Shown piece by piece: positions 1 through 6,615 of a stretch of DNA of 23,736 bases (the stretch's first letter is position 1; every line of letters starts with the position of its first letter). Source of the DNA: DASWYB01 sp036405195. Lineage in GTDB: Bacteria; Patescibacteriota; UBA1384; 2-12-FULL-50-11; DASWYB01. The position numbers were made by a program, and so were the translations under genes. Below the pieces are notes generated by a model. It was not told the DNA's origin. It was given only the letters and a program-made list of their open reading frames with translations, and ran no database searches. The DNA lies in the NCBI GenBank assembly GCA_036405195.1, contig DASWYB010000066.1, forward strand, positions 1 to 23,736. The letters are read 5' to 3'.

Positions 1-1
1 C

Positions 2-1921
2 CTAATGTTGCAGCATGGGGTTACTATGGTGGACACGCCAACCAATGTCGCGGAGTTTAATATTTCTGAAACGGGTAGCCGCCCTCCTGGCACGCAAGCG
101 CTCGACTACTTTACGAGCTTTGGAAAAGTTGGAAATGCGAATTATACCTGGCAACGTAATTTTGGAACTTCGCTCGATGCTCTTAAAGCGGGAAAAACCT
201 TTATGGCGGTTGGGTATCTTAATGATATGGCTGGATTAGGTGCTCTCGGTCAAACGAATATCGGAGTTGCCGCGCTGCCACAAGTAGACGTAAGTAACCC
301 TCAAACATACGGCCGATATCTCGCTGCGACAGTAACGAAACAGGCTGCTCAATCTTCGAAGGGGCGTGACGAGAAGAAGCTCCAAGCAGCCTGGGACTTT
401 GTGGCTCTCTTTGCCAACCCATATGTGAGTGACTCGTATGCCAAATCACTCCGCGTCGTTCCAGCCCGTAAAGATGTGGCCAAGAAACAGACCTTTGGTG
501 AGTATTATGATCCCTTTATTTCTCAAGTTCCGTATGCAGTAACTTGGAACAAAGATGAGGTAGCGGTTGCTGATGGGGCGCTCAAAGAGGCATTAACCCT
601 TGCGATCGACAAAAAACAGGATTCTCAGGTTGCGTTAGACGTAGCGGCTAAGGGATATACGTCATTCTTGCAACGCGACCGGGGTATTAATACTGATGAA
701 AAGGTTATGAACTTTTGGATGTCTGAAGACGATACCACGGTTTATAAAGAGACGATCCGAAACTACTTAGGTGAGAATAAAGATATTAAACGTATTGCAA
801 CATCAAAGCGGAGTCCCGCCCGCTTTGAATGGGAAATTCTTAATGCAATGGCTGCCCGTAAGGGACCCGACCTTCTTGCTCTCCCAAGTGATGCAGTGGT
901 ACGTTACTCCCCACTTCTTCGCGGGTTGCCACTCAAAGGATTTAATAAATCGACTCGAATCTCTGATACAGAAGCTTTGAATCTTTCTTATTCTCCGGCT
1001 GTAAAAACAGATAACTACATCAATGGTAAGCTCTATGGTATGCCAGCACAGATAGAAACCCTTATGATCGGATATAACTCTAACTTACAGAATCAAGTCC
1101 GTCGTGCGTGGCAAGACAAGAACTTTGAAACAGATCCAACTGACGACCCATTCTCTTCCGAGCTTATATTGTGGAAAGATTTAAAAAGAAGGGCTGAGAT
1201 CACGAGCCAAGTTATGCAGGATGTACGTTATATTGCTCTGGGAACAGGATCGAATGTTGAGCATAGTGCCGATATTTTTGCCGCGATACTCAAACAGTAT
1301 GGTGGTGAGATGACTGATCCGGATAGAAATGTTACCGGTATTCACCTTCCTATTTCGAGCCGCCAAACAGTTGTTCCTGGTCAAGAGGCGGAAAAACTTA
1401 TTCGTAGTTATGCCGACACAAGTAGTGAATGGAACTCTTCTTTACCAAATTCTCTCCAGGCTCTGGCGGAAGGAAAAGTAGTTGCTGCCTTTATTTACCC
1501 CCGAGATATCGCAAAAATAAAAGCACTGAATCCAGAACTCTCTGTTAGTTACATTCCGTTGCCTCAGTTAACGGATACTGGTGACCCAATTGACTTTTCT
1601 TCTTCCTATAGTCTTACGGTTCCGTTAGCCTCCAAGAAAGCCGCCAAGGCATACAATTTTATTGTCACGAGCGTCTTTGACGGAGGACAAAACGATAACT
1701 TAATCCCTCCAACCCTTGGGAGATTAAAAACCCCTATTCTGGAGAGGCGACGGGGGGGCAGTGTGCAGACAATGCAACGAAATGCAGCTCAGAGTTACTA
1801 TAAAGGTGGTCACCCTAAAGAGATAGATCAAGCAATTATTGACTTTCTTGACCGAAAACGAACACTCGATCAGACGGCGAATGTAATTAATCAGCTTCTC
1901 AAAAAGAACGTAGCGGACTAA
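2..1921 (+). CDS. Tandem extracellular solute-binding protein (5'-partial)
   Basis: The reading frame is open from the window edge, so the true start and any lipoprotein signal lie upstream; the ATG at 5 is probably internal. Residues about 1-228 look like the C-terminal lobe of a family 1 (sugar-type) ABC binding protein: an AGKTFMAVGY segment, then AAWDFVALFANP and a VVPARKDV segment. A second, complete binding-protein module follows from about residue 234, opening with VMNFWMSEDD, with the ligand-lobe pattern NGKLYGMPAQ near residue 345 and a C-terminal lobe with LAEGKVVAAFIYP. Two periplasmic-binding folds in one chain are uncommon. The family normally delivers solutes to an ABC permease, but no permease or ATPase gene is seen here. 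The stop lies 2 bases before the next gene, so the two are probably cotranslated. The family call is firm; substrate and partner are unknown. Confidence 0.8.
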   Translation, partial: LMLQHGVTMVDTPTNVAEFNISETGSRPPGTQALDYFTSFGKVGNANYTWQRNFGTSLDALKAGKTFMAVGYLNDMAGLGALGQTNIGVAALPQVDVSNPQTYGRYLAATVTKQAAQSSKGRDEKKLQAAWDFVALFANPYVSDSYAKSLRVVPARKDVAKKQTFGEYYDPFISQVPYAVTWNKDEVAVADGALKEALTLAIDKKQDSQVALDVAAKGYTSFLQRDRGINTDEKVMNFWMSEDDTTVYKETIRNYLGENKDIKRIATSKRSPARFEWEILNAMAARKGPDLLALPSDAVVRYSPLLRGLPLKGFNKSTRISDTEALNLSYSPAVKTDNYINGKLYGMPAQIETLMIGYNSNLQNQVRRAWQDKNFETDPTDDPFSSELILWKDLKRRAEITSQVMQDVRYIALGTGSNVEHSADIFAAILKQYGGEMTDPDRNVTGIHLPISSRQTVVPGQEAEKLIRSYADTSSEWNSSLPNSLQALAEGKVVAAFIYPRDIAKIKALNPELSVSYIPLPQLTDTGDPIDFSSSYSLTVPLASKKAAKAYNFIVTSVFDGGQNDNLIPPTLGRLKTPILERRRGGSVQTMQRNAAQSYYKGGHPKEIDQAIIDFLDRKRTLDQTANVINQLLKKNVAD

Positions 1922-1923
1922 GG

Positions 1924-2358
1924 ATGAAGAACCTATTCTCTTGCCTCAGTATGAGCTTCTTATCTTTGATTGTTGGGGTGCAAACTGCTTCTGCCCAGTT
2001 CCTTTTTAAAAGGCCTACCGCAACTCCTCCTCCCATTAAACTGCCTAATTTTTTACCGAATATATCGATTGATCCAGAAACTATTGCGCAGAGTATTCTT
2101 AACCTTGTTGTGACTTGGATTACGTTGATTGCTGGTATTGCGGCTTTTGTTTACATTCTCTATGGCGGCTGGAAATATATCACATCAGCAGGAAACCCGT
2201 CAGAGGCACAAGTCGCAAAAAAGATGATTATAGGCGCGATTATTGGGTTACTTATTATTGCCTTGGCCTATATTGTTCTGATCTTTGTTCGTAGTTTAGT
2301 CTGTCAATCTCTTGGTTTAGATGCGAACTGCGTTGCGAAAGTGGCTCCCAGTCCATAA
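1924..2358 (+). CDS. VirB2/TrbC-like two-TM small membrane protein, paralogue 1
   Basis: This 144-residue protein has an N-terminal signal peptide (residues 1-24, ending TASA before Q), a Pro-rich spacer (about 31-45), and two hydrophobic helices at about 57-82 and 98-123. The loop between them reads LYGGWKYITSAGNPSEA and is followed by KKMIIGAIIGLL. This layout matches the small pilin-like conjugal-transfer proteins of the VirB2/TrbC group, annotated as Mbov_0395-like in other genomes. It is the first of four consecutive paralogues. The ATG follows the previous stop by 2 bases, with AAGG touching the start, so translation is probably coupled to the binding-protein gene. Two Cys near the C-terminus (LVCQSLGLDANC) could form a disulfide outside the membrane. 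Whether it polymerises is unknown. Confidence 0.7.
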   Translation: MKNLFSCLSMSFLSLIVGVQTASAQFLFKRPTATPPPIKLPNFLPNISIDPETIAQSILNLVVTWITLIAGIAAFVYILYGGWKYITSAGNPSEAQVAKKMIIGAIIGLLIIALAYIVLIFVRSLVCQSLGLDANCVAKVAPSP

Positions 2359-2368
2359 GGAGAAACAT

Positions 2369-2758
2369 ATGCTGTGGCAAATTGGCCTTTTTACAAGTGA
2401 TGGAACGAAGGGGTACGACCCAACAACGATTGGTTTACCTCAAATCTACGAGCTGATTTTACGCTTGGGACAAATTTTGACCTATCTCATAGGTGCTGTT
2501 ATCCTAGTTTACATTCTTATGGCTGCGCTACAATACATAACTGCAGCGGGGAATGATAGCAAGCAAGCCGAAGCTAAGAAAACCATAACATCAGCAATCG
2601 TTGGATTTATTATTGTTCTCTTTGCTTTTACGTTTATAAATACCCTCTTGCGCCGCATTCAATTTGACGCTACGATAATTAAAGGTAACGTACAGACTGA
2701 ATCAGGGGGTAATGCGGGAAATCAAATAGATGCATTGCCTAACAGTTCGTCTGAATAA
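2369..2758 (+). CDS. VirB2/TrbC-like two-TM small membrane protein, paralogue 2
   Basis: I start this gene at the ATG at 2369, preceded by AAGGAGA at 2357-2363, rather than at an in-frame ATG at 2321 that would overlap the previous gene and lacks a ribosome-binding site. The result is 129 residues. There is no cleavable signal peptide, unlike paralogues 1 and 3. Two helices (about 25-52 and 70-95) flank the family loop, LMAALQYITAAGNDSKQAEA followed by KKTITSAIVGF. The usual GG before the aromatic residue is AA here, so it is the most divergent copy. The C-terminal tail is hydrophilic and rich in Asn, Gln and Ser. It probably sits in the same membrane complex as its neighbours (inference from operon order only). 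Confidence 0.7.
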   Translation: MLWQIGLFTSDGTKGYDPTTIGLPQIYELILRLGQILTYLIGAVILVYILMAALQYITAAGNDSKQAEAKKTITSAIVGFIIVLFAFTFINTLLRRIQFDATIIKGNVQTESGGNAGNQIDALPNSSSE

Positions 2759-2775
2759 TTTAAGGAAGGAGATTT

Positions 2776-3171
2776 ATGAAAGCTCTCGTTAAGTTCGCGC
2801 CAGCTATTGCCTTAGCAGCTTACGGCGTATTTGCAACAGCGACTCCCGTATTCGCGCAAAGTGCAAATGATCTGTTCGGTCTTCAGTTAAGTGTCTATAA
2901 TGGTAATTTTCAAGATGCATTGATCGGAATTATTAACTTTATTCTCTTGGCTGGTGGTGTTCTTGCTTTTATCTTTGTTCTCTGGGGTGGCTTCACATAC
3001 CTCTCTGCGGGGGGTGATGCAGCAGCAGCAGGTAAGGGACGTACCATGATCGTGAACGCTGTTATTGGTTTGATCATTATCTTCCTATCCTTCTCGCTCG
3101 TTCGTTTCCTTACCAGCCGATTCGATGATAACGCAGGTAATAGCACCTTCCAAGACGACGACATTAAATAA
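2776..3171 (+). CDS. VirB2/TrbC-like two-TM small membrane protein, paralogue 3
   Basis: The protein has 131 residues with a clear signal peptide (basic start, hydrophobic core, cleavage likely after PVFA before QSAND). A mature part with two helices follows, at about 50-75 and 92-116. The loop carries the family signature LWGGFTYLSAGGDAAAAGKG, then a TMIVNAVIGLIIIF helix. The start has a strong Shine-Dalgarno run (AAGGAAGGAG, 2762-2771) 5 bases upstream, the best in this operon, so this may be the most abundant product. Its architecture (signal peptide, short ectodomain, two TM helices, acidic tail) is closest to VirB2/TrbC pilins of type IV secretion. No type IV secretion ATPase is seen nearby, so a secretion role is not shown. 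Confidence 0.72.
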   Translation: MKALVKFAPAIALAAYGVFATATPVFAQSANDLFGLQLSVYNGNFQDALIGIINFILLAGGVLAFIFVLWGGFTYLSAGGDAAAAGKGRTMIVNAVIGLIIIFLSFSLVRFLTSRFDDNAGNSTFQDDDIK

Positions 3172-3180
3172 GCTTGGATA

Positions 3181-3558
3181 ATGAACCCGGCAAATGTAAC
3201 GATTGATATCTCAAAGCTTCAGGCCCCTATTATTCAGGGGCCTGATCTCGTAAGCGTCTTAGTTGGGCTGCTGAGCTGGTTTTTGGTTATTGCTGGTGTT
3301 GTCGCGTTTATCTATGCCCTGTACGGAGGTTTTTTATACCTTACGGCAGGGGGCGATAGTGCGGCGACAGTAAAAGCACGAAACACAATTATCAATGCTG
3401 TTATTGGCATTGTGATTATATTTATTTCTTACTCTCTGGTTCGTTTTATTATTATTAGCCTGAACGTCGTACAAGATAATAAGATAAAGACAATCAATCA
3501 GCAATTTCCTACTCCTAAACCTGAAGATACGGGAGGCGTGAGCGAAGAAACTGAGTAA
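3181..3558 (+). CDS. VirB2/TrbC-like two-TM small membrane protein, paralogue 4
   Basis: This is the last gene of the operon, 125 residues, starting 9 bases after the previous stop with only a weak ribosome-binding site (TTGGA). There is no signal peptide; the N-terminus (NVTIDISKLQAP) precedes two helices at about 23-50 and 67-92. The loop LYGGFLYLTAGGDSAATVKA and the following NTIINAVIGIVIIFISY are very close to paralogue 3, so these two are probably the most recent duplicates. The C-terminal tail is charged and ends near a strong terminator hairpin. Function is unknown beyond the family resemblance. Confidence 0.7.
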   Translation: MNPANVTIDISKLQAPIIQGPDLVSVLVGLLSWFLVIAGVVAFIYALYGGFLYLTAGGDSAATVKARNTIINAVIGIVIIFISYSLVRFIIISLNVVQDNKIKTINQQFPTPKPEDTGGVSEETE

Positions 3559-3586
3559 GTTTTTTAATCTTAGTTGGCTTTTTAGT

Positions 3587-3622
3587 GTAACAGAGAGGTA
3601 TTTTACCTCTCTGTTACTTTAT
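3587..3622 (+). terminator. Intrinsic terminator of the binding-protein/VirB2-like operon
   Basis: A perfect 14-bp stem (GTAACAGAGAGGTA at 3587-3600 with its complement at 3604-3617) closes a 3-base loop and is followed by TTTATT. It lies 28 bases past the last stop. The T-tract is short, so termination may be partial. Confidence 0.75.
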
Positions 3623-3627
3623 TACGA

Positions 3628-3656
3628 TTGACAAATTATCAATTTTATGATATATT
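3628..3656 (+). promoter_or_regulatory. Near-consensus sigma-70 promoter for the GC-rich gene
   Basis: TTGACA (3628-3633, perfect -35) and TATATT (3651-3656, one mismatch from TATAAT) are separated by exactly 17 bases. This is the best-matching promoter I can see in the window. It would start transcription near 3663 and leave a leader of roughly 38 bases before the ATG at 3701. It directly follows the upstream terminator, so the next gene is insulated from the preceding operon. Confidence 0.75.
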
Positions 3657-3700
3657 CCATTCAAATCTTCGAAGCAACGCGATTGATAAAGGAGTGTGAG

Positions 3701-4324
3701 ATGTTGCGTTTGATGATGGCTCTAGTACTTGCCCTCACCTTGACCGGTGTTGTGCGGGCGGATGAGCCGGAAGACCTGAAGCCGGCGATGGAGCAGGTTA
3801 TGGCTCCTTCTACGCCGGTCACACCCCCGGTGGTACCGGTTCCGCCGACCAGTGGCGCTCAGGTGCCCGGCTCGCATGTCGGGATCCCAACGGTAGCCCC
3901 GGTGGGAGTCGCGCCGCACAACCCCGCGTTGTGCGAAGCCTGCCGGTACTACCACACGGTCGTCCCGGCCACCGTCCTTCCTCAGCACAACCCGCTGACA
4001 TGCCCCGAGTGTCGGTTTTACCACCGACAAGCGGAGATGATGCGTTCTCCCCAGGTGGAGGCGAATCGGCGCGATCCTCGTCCTCGCCAGGATGATCGAC
4101 CATACTATGGTCCGTACATCTCCTGGTGGCAGGATCGGAGTAAGCCGACGGCCTACACGCCGGCCGACGTCGAGGCGGGTCGCCGCCAAGAGTATCAGGA
4201 GCGGTACGGTCGAGCTCCATACGTCGGTGTCAATCGTCCCGTCAAGCGGGACGCGCCGACAACCTACACCCCCGCAGATCTAGAGGCCCGCCGGCGCCAA
4301 CAGGCACAAGAGCGGCGCTACTAG
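3701..4324 (+). CDS. Secreted Pro/Arg-rich protein with paired CxxC repeats, unlike its neighbours in composition
   Basis: I do not recognise this gene. I start it at the ATG at 3701, with AAAGGAG at 3688-3694, rather than at the in-frame ATG at 3647 that lies within the promoter. The 207-residue product opens with a signal peptide (MLRLMMALVLALTLTGVVRA, cleaved before DEPE). A Pro/Val-rich stretch (about 35-75) comes next, then two tandem copies of a motif of the form HNPxxCxxCRxYH (near residues 75 and 98), and finally two Arg/Gln-rich copies opening TAYTPADVEA and TTYTPADLEA. Four Cys in two CxxC pairs, each followed by His, suggest metal binding; this is not the CxxCH haem motif. Third codon positions are overwhelmingly G or C, confirming coding sense but contrasting sharply with adjacent genes. 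It has its own promoter and terminator. Recent transfer or a contig join with foreign DNA would both fit. Confidence 0.7.
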   Translation: MLRLMMALVLALTLTGVVRADEPEDLKPAMEQVMAPSTPVTPPVVPVPPTSGAQVPGSHVGIPTVAPVGVAPHNPALCEACRYYHTVVPATVLPQHNPLTCPECRFYHRQAEMMRSPQVEANRRDPRPRQDDRPYYGPYISWWQDRSKPTAYTPADVEAGRRQEYQERYGRAPYVGVNRPVKRDAPTTYTPADLEARRRQQAQERRY

Positions 4325-4351
4325 CCTGAAAGGGGGCTCTCGACACGAAGA

Positions 4352-4382
4352 AGCCAGCGCGTAAGCGCTGGCTGCTTTTTTT
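4352..4382 (+). terminator. Intrinsic terminator of the GC-rich gene
   Basis: A 9-bp stem (AGCCAGCGC at 4352-4360 with its complement at 4365-4373) has a GTAA tetraloop and is followed by GC and a run of seven T's. It is well formed for the plus strand only; on the minus strand the T-tract is missing, so it should not stop the convergent pilus operon efficiently. Confidence 0.85.
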
Positions 4383-4389
4383 CTTAGAA

Positions 4390-5925
4390 TTATTCTTGAT
4401 TGAATTCGGCGGTAACCCGGTTTACTTCCTCTTCAGTTGTGAGGCCTTGTTTTACTTTTTCCATTCCGTCGTCGTGGAGCGAAACCATACCCTCTTTTTG
4501 AGCTATTTCATAGAGCTCTCGCACGGCGGCCTTACGGACAATTGCATCGTCGAGGGCTTTGGAGGGCTTTAAGACTTCGAGAATAGGTATACGGCCTTTA
4601 TAACCGGTTTGATTACAGGCTTCACAACCCTCCCCCTGGCAGTTCGCGCAGCGTTTACGAACTAACCGTTGGGCAATAATAAGGTTAATGGCGCCGGCAA
4701 TCTTATACGGTTCGATTCCCATATCGACAAAGCGAGACAAGGCTGCTGGGGCATTATTCGTATGTAAGGTCGATAAGAATAAATGTCCCGTCATAGCCGC
4801 TTGGAGGCCAATATCGGCTGTTTCTTGGTCGCGGATTTCTCCAACCATCACAATATCAGGGTCTTGACGTAAAACACCTTTGAGAGCTTCGGCGAAGGTA
4901 AACCCTTTGTCGTTTTCGACTTGGACTTGATCAATCCCGGCTACCCGGTACTCAATTGGATCTTCGAGGGTAATAATTTTGACTCCCGATTGATTAAGGC
5001 TATCGAGGATGGCATAGAGCGTGGTGGTCTTTCCCGATCCGGTGGGTCCGGTCACAAGAATCATGCCGTGTGGAAGAGCAATAGCTTCTTTAATAAGAGA
5101 GAGGGAGTTTGGTGAAAGCCCGAGCTGATCCAGTTTAATAAACTCGGCGTGTGCCTTTAAGAGACGCATATCAATGATTTGACCATAGGCTGAAGGCAGT
5201 GTTGAAACACGGACATCGAGAGTGGTCTCGGCCAACTCTATGGTAAAACGACCGTCTTGATTGACGTTTTTTATATCGAATTTCATGTGCGCAAGATATT
5301 TTACGCGAGAAAGAATCTGATGGTACGACGCTTCTGTCAGGTTTGTAATTTCCTGGAGGACGCCGTCAATACGGTAACGTACTCGAACTTCATGTTCTTG
5401 GGGTTCGATGTGAATATCCGAAGCTTCCATGCCCGTGGCAGCGGCGAAGAGTAAATCGAGGACTTGAGTTGCAGAGGCTTGGGCGAGCTTTTTTTCAAGT
5501 TCTTGGCGTGAGCCAATGGCTCTAAGTGCCTGTTTTTGTTGTGATTCGCTTACCGCCACATGTTGAGCTTGTGCTATCTTTTGATCCTCGAGTTGAGCAA
5601 GATGGAGACCAAAATTGATACTCGAAGGTGATGCGAGTGCAATGCTTACCTCGAGCCCGGTTTGGTTGGCAATACTCTGCAAAAAGGTAATTGTCTCTGG
5701 CGTGGGAGTGGTAATCGCGATTCGTAACTTATTGCCCACACGGATAAAGGGTACCGCTTTATAGCTTTCAATGTCTCTGACCGAAATTAAGCTAAGCGTA
5801 TGAGGTAAAATTGGATATCCCACGAGGTTTACATACGGCACATGGTAGTGCTTTGCTTGTGCTTTTGTATAGCTTTCCTCATCGCTGCGACGGAATTGGT
5901 AAATTGCCTTGTCAATATCAGCCAT
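4390..5925 (-). CDS. Type IV pilus assembly / type II secretion ATPase (PilB/GspE family), second copy
   Basis: This 511-residue cytoplasmic motor is the last gene of the pilMN operon. An N-terminal MshEN-like domain (about 25-110) precedes a helical linker and the ATPase. Visible motifs are Walker A GPTGSGKT at 293-300, Asp box EDPIEYR at 321-327, Walker B DIVMVGEIRD at 357-366 and the His-box HLFLSTLHTN at 381-390. A four-Cys zinc site follows at C426, C429, C434 and C437. The MshEN domain and zinc site mark a PilB/GspE extension-type motor rather than a PilT retraction motor. Oddly, the two CxxC pairs are only 4 residues apart, whereas the paralogue at 13700-15379 has about 35 between them. 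The ATG is preceded by AAAGGA, and the stop of the small TM gene lies 4 bases upstream. Why the locus needs two such motors is not known. Confidence 0.92.
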   Translation of the reverse strand: MADIDKAIYQFRRSDEESYTKAQAKHYHVPYVNLVGYPILPHTLSLISVRDIESYKAVPFIRVGNKLRIAITTPTPETITFLQSIANQTGLEVSIALASPSSINFGLHLAQLEDQKIAQAQHVAVSESQQKQALRAIGSRQELEKKLAQASATQVLDLLFAAATGMEASDIHIEPQEHEVRVRYRIDGVLQEITNLTEASYHQILSRVKYLAHMKFDIKNVNQDGRFTIELAETTLDVRVSTLPSAYGQIIDMRLLKAHAEFIKLDQLGLSPNSLSLIKEAIALPHGMILVTGPTGSGKTTTLYAILDSLNQSGVKIITLEDPIEYRVAGIDQVQVENDKGFTFAEALKGVLRQDPDIVMVGEIRDQETADIGLQAAMTGHLFLSTLHTNNAPAALSRFVDMGIEPYKIAGAINLIIAQRLVRKRCANCQGEGCEACNQTGYKGRIPILEVLKPSKALDDAIVRKAAVRELYEIAQKEGMVSLHDDGMEKVKQGLTTEEEVNRVTAEFNQE

Positions 5926-5929
5926 AGAA

Positions 5930-6124
5930 TTAATCCTTTTCCCCTATGAGCGAATCAAGTCCTGATTGGTTGGGAGTAGCTACGGCCTGCGGTGCAGTTA
6001 CTGATGTACCAAGCGTACGGAAGTTCGTTACTATAAACATGAGCCACCAAGTCAGTATGGCGATAAAGCCAACCGAGAATATAATAATTAAAGTGGTGAA
6101 GAGAGGTCGTTTGAGGGGGGTCAT
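5930..6124 (-). CDS. Small single-TM protein of the pilus operon
   Basis: This protein has 64 residues, with a basic N-terminus (MTPLKRPLF), one hydrophobic helix at about 10-33 and a short polar extracytoplasmic tail rich in Thr, Ala, Pro and Gln. Its ATG overlaps the pilO stop as ATGA, a typical sign of translational coupling, and it ends 4 bases before the second ATPase gene. Placement suggests an accessory part of the inner-membrane platform, perhaps in the place held by PilP in other systems, but it has neither a lipobox nor a recognisable PilP fold. No family is recognised. The tight overlaps on both sides are the main reason to accept it as a gene. Confidence 0.65.
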   Translation of the reverse strand: MTPLKRPLFTTLIIIFSVGFIAILTWWLMFIVTNFRTLGTSVTAPQAVATPNQSGLDSLIGEKD

Positions 6125-6615
6125 GGCGTAAAAAACCTTACTGTTATGCGGCCTTGGTAACTCCCGTCCTGTTGAGGGGTAAGGCTTATTTCGTCGATAG
6201 CAAGCAGAGGATTACCGGTTTCAAGCTGTTTGAAAAAAGCAGTTACTTTTGAATGATTAGGAGCAACAAAACTAACTTGGGCAAGGCTACTTCCCGCTGT
6301 CTCAGATTCTGAATTCGTTGGAAATACAATATTTGTAATTTGAACGGTATTCGCCTGGGCTATCGTTGTGATTTGTGGGCTGAGGCGGCTTTGGGAGGTG
6401 AAGATTTCTCGCAGTGCTCCATTGCCTGCTTCTATCTGTTTAAGCACAGATTCCTTGGTGAGGTTTGCCGTCATAAGTGAATTAACCCGTTCAGTCTCTT
6501 GTCGGCGGTTTTTGATTGTTGTGAGTGCAGGATTGGAAAAGTATTGCAACCCAAGTGTAATAGCAGCAAATACGAATAGAATCAGACTAAGTACGACTAT
6601 ATAGCGACGAATCAT
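6121..6615 (-). CDS. pilO: PilO-like inner-membrane platform protein
   Basis: This 164-residue bitopic protein has a short cytoplasmic N-terminus, a TM helix at about 5-25 and a coiled-coil region (about 30-65, rich in Glu, Arg and Lys). A C-terminal ferredoxin-like domain follows, ending in the strand pattern GSYQGRITVRFF. This is the PilO/GspM layout. In known systems PilO pairs with PilN to link the cytoplasmic ring to the fibre. The ATG overlaps the fused pilMN stop (ATGA), and its own stop overlaps the next start in the same way, so stoichiometric expression is likely. Sequence identity to textbook PilO is low; the call rests on length, topology and position. Confidence 0.75.
   Translation of the reverse strand: MIRRYIVVLSLILFVFAAITLGLQYFSNPALTTIKNRRQETERVNSLMTANLTKESVLKQIEAGNGALREIFTSQSRLSPQITTIAQANTVQITNIVFPTNSESETAGSSLAQVSFVAPNHSKVTAFFKQLETGNPLLAIDEISLTPQQDGSYQGRITVRFFTP

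Noticed and set aside
3930..4030. CxxC motifs as possible c-type haem sites
   Set aside because: Haem attachment needs CxxCH; both motifs continue CR.YH, so haem is not supported.
3722..4220. Long open frames on the minus strand opposite the GC-rich gene
   Set aside because: They are a by-product of high GC content. The plus frame has a promoter, ribosome-binding site, signal peptide, GC-biased third positions and a terminator; the minus frames have none.
6121..6124. UGA possibly recoded as glycine, as in some Patescibacteria
   Set aside because: UGA ends the fused pilMN gene and forms the ATGA overlaps with sensible gene ends, and conserved proteins are full length without in-frame UGA.
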